Shown piece by piece: positions 62,526 through 64,000 of a stretch of 64,000 nt of DNA. The translations under genes and the position numbers were made by a program. The stretch covers positions 20,871-84,870 of the forward strand of contig JAUSTR010000010.1 in the NCBI GenBank assembly GCA_030812955.1. Reading direction: 5' to 3'. How positions within the stretch are numbered: position 1 is the first letter of the stretch; each line of letters opens with the position of its first letter. Under the pieces are notes generated by a model. That model was not told the origin of the DNA. It searched no databases and saw only the letters and a list, made by a program, of their open reading frames with translations. This stretch comes from Bacillus alveayuensis (GTDB lineage: Bacteria > Bacillota > Bacilli > Bacillales > Aeribacillaceae).

Positions 62526-62937
62526 TTAAAACCCTTTCAATACTTTTAACGCTTGATAAATAGGCATTCCTGACGAATGATCGAAATAACGGATATTCCC
62601 TCGCACCAACTCAGTTACCTTTGTTCCTACGTGCTTCATCGCCTTTTTCACGATCCAAATAGTCATTGCGCCGAACCTCCACCTCCCCAAATAACGTCTG
62701 AAGGCGTACTGTTCGTTTATCTTTTAGGTAATAGCGTTTTTTATCTCGTTGCTTGGCTATCTCTTCATCGAGCCATTCCAATATCTGTTGAAACATTCCT
62801 CCATAAGTTTTTTGCAACATCGAAAACAATTCCATTTCTAACTCTTCATGTTTCCCACCTGTGATAAACTGTTGCATAGGACTCTCTGACCTCCTGTGTG
62901 ATATGGTCACACTTATCACCTTACAGGAAGAGAGTCC
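62526..62937 (-). pseudogene. ISLre2-family transposase remnant, internally deleted
   Basis: From ATG 62877 the frame reads MQQFITGGKHEELEMELFSML and then RDKKRYYLKDKRTVRLQTLFGEVEVRRNDYLDRE, the N-terminal part of ISLre2 (UPF0236) transposases. It then shifts frame and continues KKAMKHVGTKVTELVRGNIRYFD and GMPIYQALKVLKGF to a stop at 62526, which looks like the extreme C-terminus. Most of the transposase (several hundred residues) is missing. Upstream, GGACTCTCT (62879) and AGAGAGTCC (to 62937) form an imperfect hairpin like the IS end. The element cannot transpose by itself. Confidence 0.8.
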
Positions 62938-63017
62938 TTTTTGCCTCTATTTTGCTCCTCCCCCTTGAACCAATTGAAAGAGGACTTAACTTCCTCCCAC
63001 AAACATTTTACTCATAC

Positions 63018-63391
63018 ATGAAAATGAGCCTAAAGTACAAAAACATTTTAGTTTCCGTTGATGGGTCAGAACAAGCGGATTTAGCATTTAAAAAAGCCAT
63101 TGCCATTACAAAGCGAAATGATGCGAACTTATTTATTACTCACATTTTAGATGACCGTTTTGGAGCTGTTTCTGCTTATGCTCCTGGTATTATTGATGAA
63201 GTTGAAGTTCGTGGAAAAGACTGCTTGAAAGCTATGAAAAAGAAGCAAAGGAAGCTGGTTTAACAAAAGTGGAAACCCATCTGGCGCATGGCTCACTAAA
63301 GGCGAAAGTTGCCAAACATGTTGCCCCTCTAGTAAATGCAGATCTCATTATTTGTGGTGCGACTGGTCTCAATTCAGTCGAGCGTTTCTAG
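63018..63391 (+). pseudogene. UspA family gene, frameshifted and truncated
   Basis: The frame starts MKMSLKYKNILVSVDGSEQA and follows the universal stress protein fold up to VEVRGKD. One base is then lost (or two gained) near 63221-63225, and the frame ends at 63263 with a false tail. In the next frame the protein continues LLESYEKEAKEAGLTKVETH and ADLIICGATGLNSVERF to a TAG at 63391, where the sequence breaks off before the usual nucleotide-binding end (family members continue with about 20 residues). So the gene is both shifted and truncated, next to the CRISPR array. Confidence 0.85.
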
Positions 63392-63428
63392 CAGTTACAC
63401 CCCATTTGCTTTCACTAATTTTACCAGT

Positions 63429-63905
63429 GTTTCAATCCCTCATAGTTAAGATAAAAACAGACACAAACAGAAATTCGGAAATATAAACAAAGAGTTTCAA
63501 TCCCTCATAGTTAAGATAAAAATCGTATTCATCCCAAACGTTTTTTCCTTCACTTACGGGTTTCAATCCCTCATAGTTAAGATAAAAATAAATTTGTTTG
63601 TTTATGGTAATGAAGATGAATTAAAGTTTCAATCCCTCATAGTTAAGATAAAAATTATGGTGCATTTCAAGCAGCAAAAGGCAATAAATCTGGTTTCAAT
63701 CCCTCATAGTTAAGATAAAAATAATCCTCCTCGTTTTCAATTTTTTGTGCCACAAACAGTTTCAATCCCTCATAGTTAAGATAAAAATCCGATCCCTCCA
63801 TCACTTCTCTCAATTTTTCGTATAGTTTCAATCCCTCATAGTTAAGATAAAAATCCTCGAAACCGTTCCGAAAGCACTTATAAAACTAGCGTTTCAATCC
63901 CTCAT
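63429..63905 (-). CRISPR. CRISPR array, seven full repeats and one interrupted repeat
   Basis: Seven identical 29-base repeats, each beginning GTTTCAATCCCTCAT and ending AGTTAAGATAAAAA, start at 63429, 63494, 63560, 63626, 63693, 63759 and 63825. They are separated by unrelated spacers of 36-38 bases. An eighth repeat at 63891 breaks after GTTTCAATCCCTCAT. Read on the minus strand the repeat ends in ATTGAAAC, the 5' handle common in type I-B and type III systems, so transcription probably runs from right to left and the leader lies to the right, outside the window. No cas gene is present in the window. Confidence 0.97.
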
Positions 63906-64000
63906 TGTAAATTAGCACATTATTTCAGAATCCCTTTTTCAAATTATTTCAGGCGGATTCGGAAATAATGTGCAAAATTTTTGCGGATTGTTCCGGATTT
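63906..64000. mobile_element. Probable IS21-family end inserted in a CRISPR repeat
   Basis: Exactly where the eighth CRISPR repeat stops, the sequence continues TGTAAATTAGCACATTATTTC. GCACATTATTTC returns inverted as GAAATAATGTGC (about 63962-63974), preceded by GGATTCG, and is followed by GCGGATTGTTCCGG. Ends that begin TG and carry several short terminal repeats are typical of IS21-type elements. The rest of the element lies outside the window. Confidence 0.6.

Overview
The window reads as chromosomal DNA of a low-GC, spore-forming member of the Bacillaceae. The pointers are an IspA-type intracellular subtilisin, a CwlC-like mother-cell amidase, a SleB/CwlJ-type hydrolase, an oxygenase-only nitric oxide synthase, YtrA/YtrB-type and YdgG/YdgH-type operons, a TPP riboswitch on thiC and strong AGGAGG ribosome sites throughout. 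The CRISPR repeat type and the ISLre2 and IS21-like remnants would fit a thermophilic lineage near Geobacillus or Aeribacillus; that placement is inference.

Layout. 0-11.4 kb is an aromatic-catabolism island around the gentisate pathway: three IclR regulators, an ACMSD-like amidohydrolase with an odd C-terminus, an MFS transporter, an aldehyde dehydrogenase remnant, gentisate 1,2-dioxygenase, a DinB-fold protein in the maleylpyruvate isomerase position, a fumarylpyruvate hydrolase, a PaaK-like acyl-CoA ligase, an FAD aromatic hydroxylase and an unrecognised 190-residue protein. 11.5-34.5 kb is mostly housekeeping and accessory: IspA, a three-domain amidase-SPOR-glucosaminidase, NOS, AEC and YitT membrane proteins, ThiC, a LysM/SleB hydrolase, CstA, dipeptidase, D-amino acid aminotransferase, a YtcJ-type amidohydrolase, nitronate monooxygenase, a broken DinB gene, and a GntR-ABC-permease-ECF sigma operon.

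34.6-46.3 kb is a type IV pilus locus: a divergent minor-pilin operon ending in a 587-residue PilX-like protein with four tandem 37-residue repeats, and a forward operon of a VanW-like lipoprotein, PilB, PilT, PilC, a major pilin, prepilin peptidase and PilM, PilN, PilO. 46.6-53.1 kb holds a CtaM-like DUF420 protein and a LacI-controlled operon (ALDH, unknown protein, 32-residue symporter accessory protein, SSS symporter, iron alcohol dehydrogenase) with two identical perfect 14-bp operators. 53.3-58.4 kb is a sucrose PTS operon with its LacI regulator and three operator-like boxes. 58.7-62.3 kb is a MarR-MMPL exporter pair. The last 1.5 kb is decayed: an internally deleted ISLre2 transposase, a frameshifted and truncated UspA gene, and a CRISPR array whose eighth repeat is cut by a probable IS21-family end.

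How the genes work together. The first island can plausibly take a hydroxybenzoate-type compound to gentisate and then to fumarate and pyruvate, with regulators of one family next to the enzymes. The pilus genes give extension and retraction motors, inner-membrane platform, pilins and processing peptidase, but no secretin, as expected for a monoderm. Small perfect palindromes next to several regulators give testable operator assignments. The most unusual items are the solenoid-like pilus-tip protein, the DinB-fold isomerase candidate, the dispersed hairpin repeat at 11.5 and 46.3 kb, and the IS-interrupted CRISPR array.
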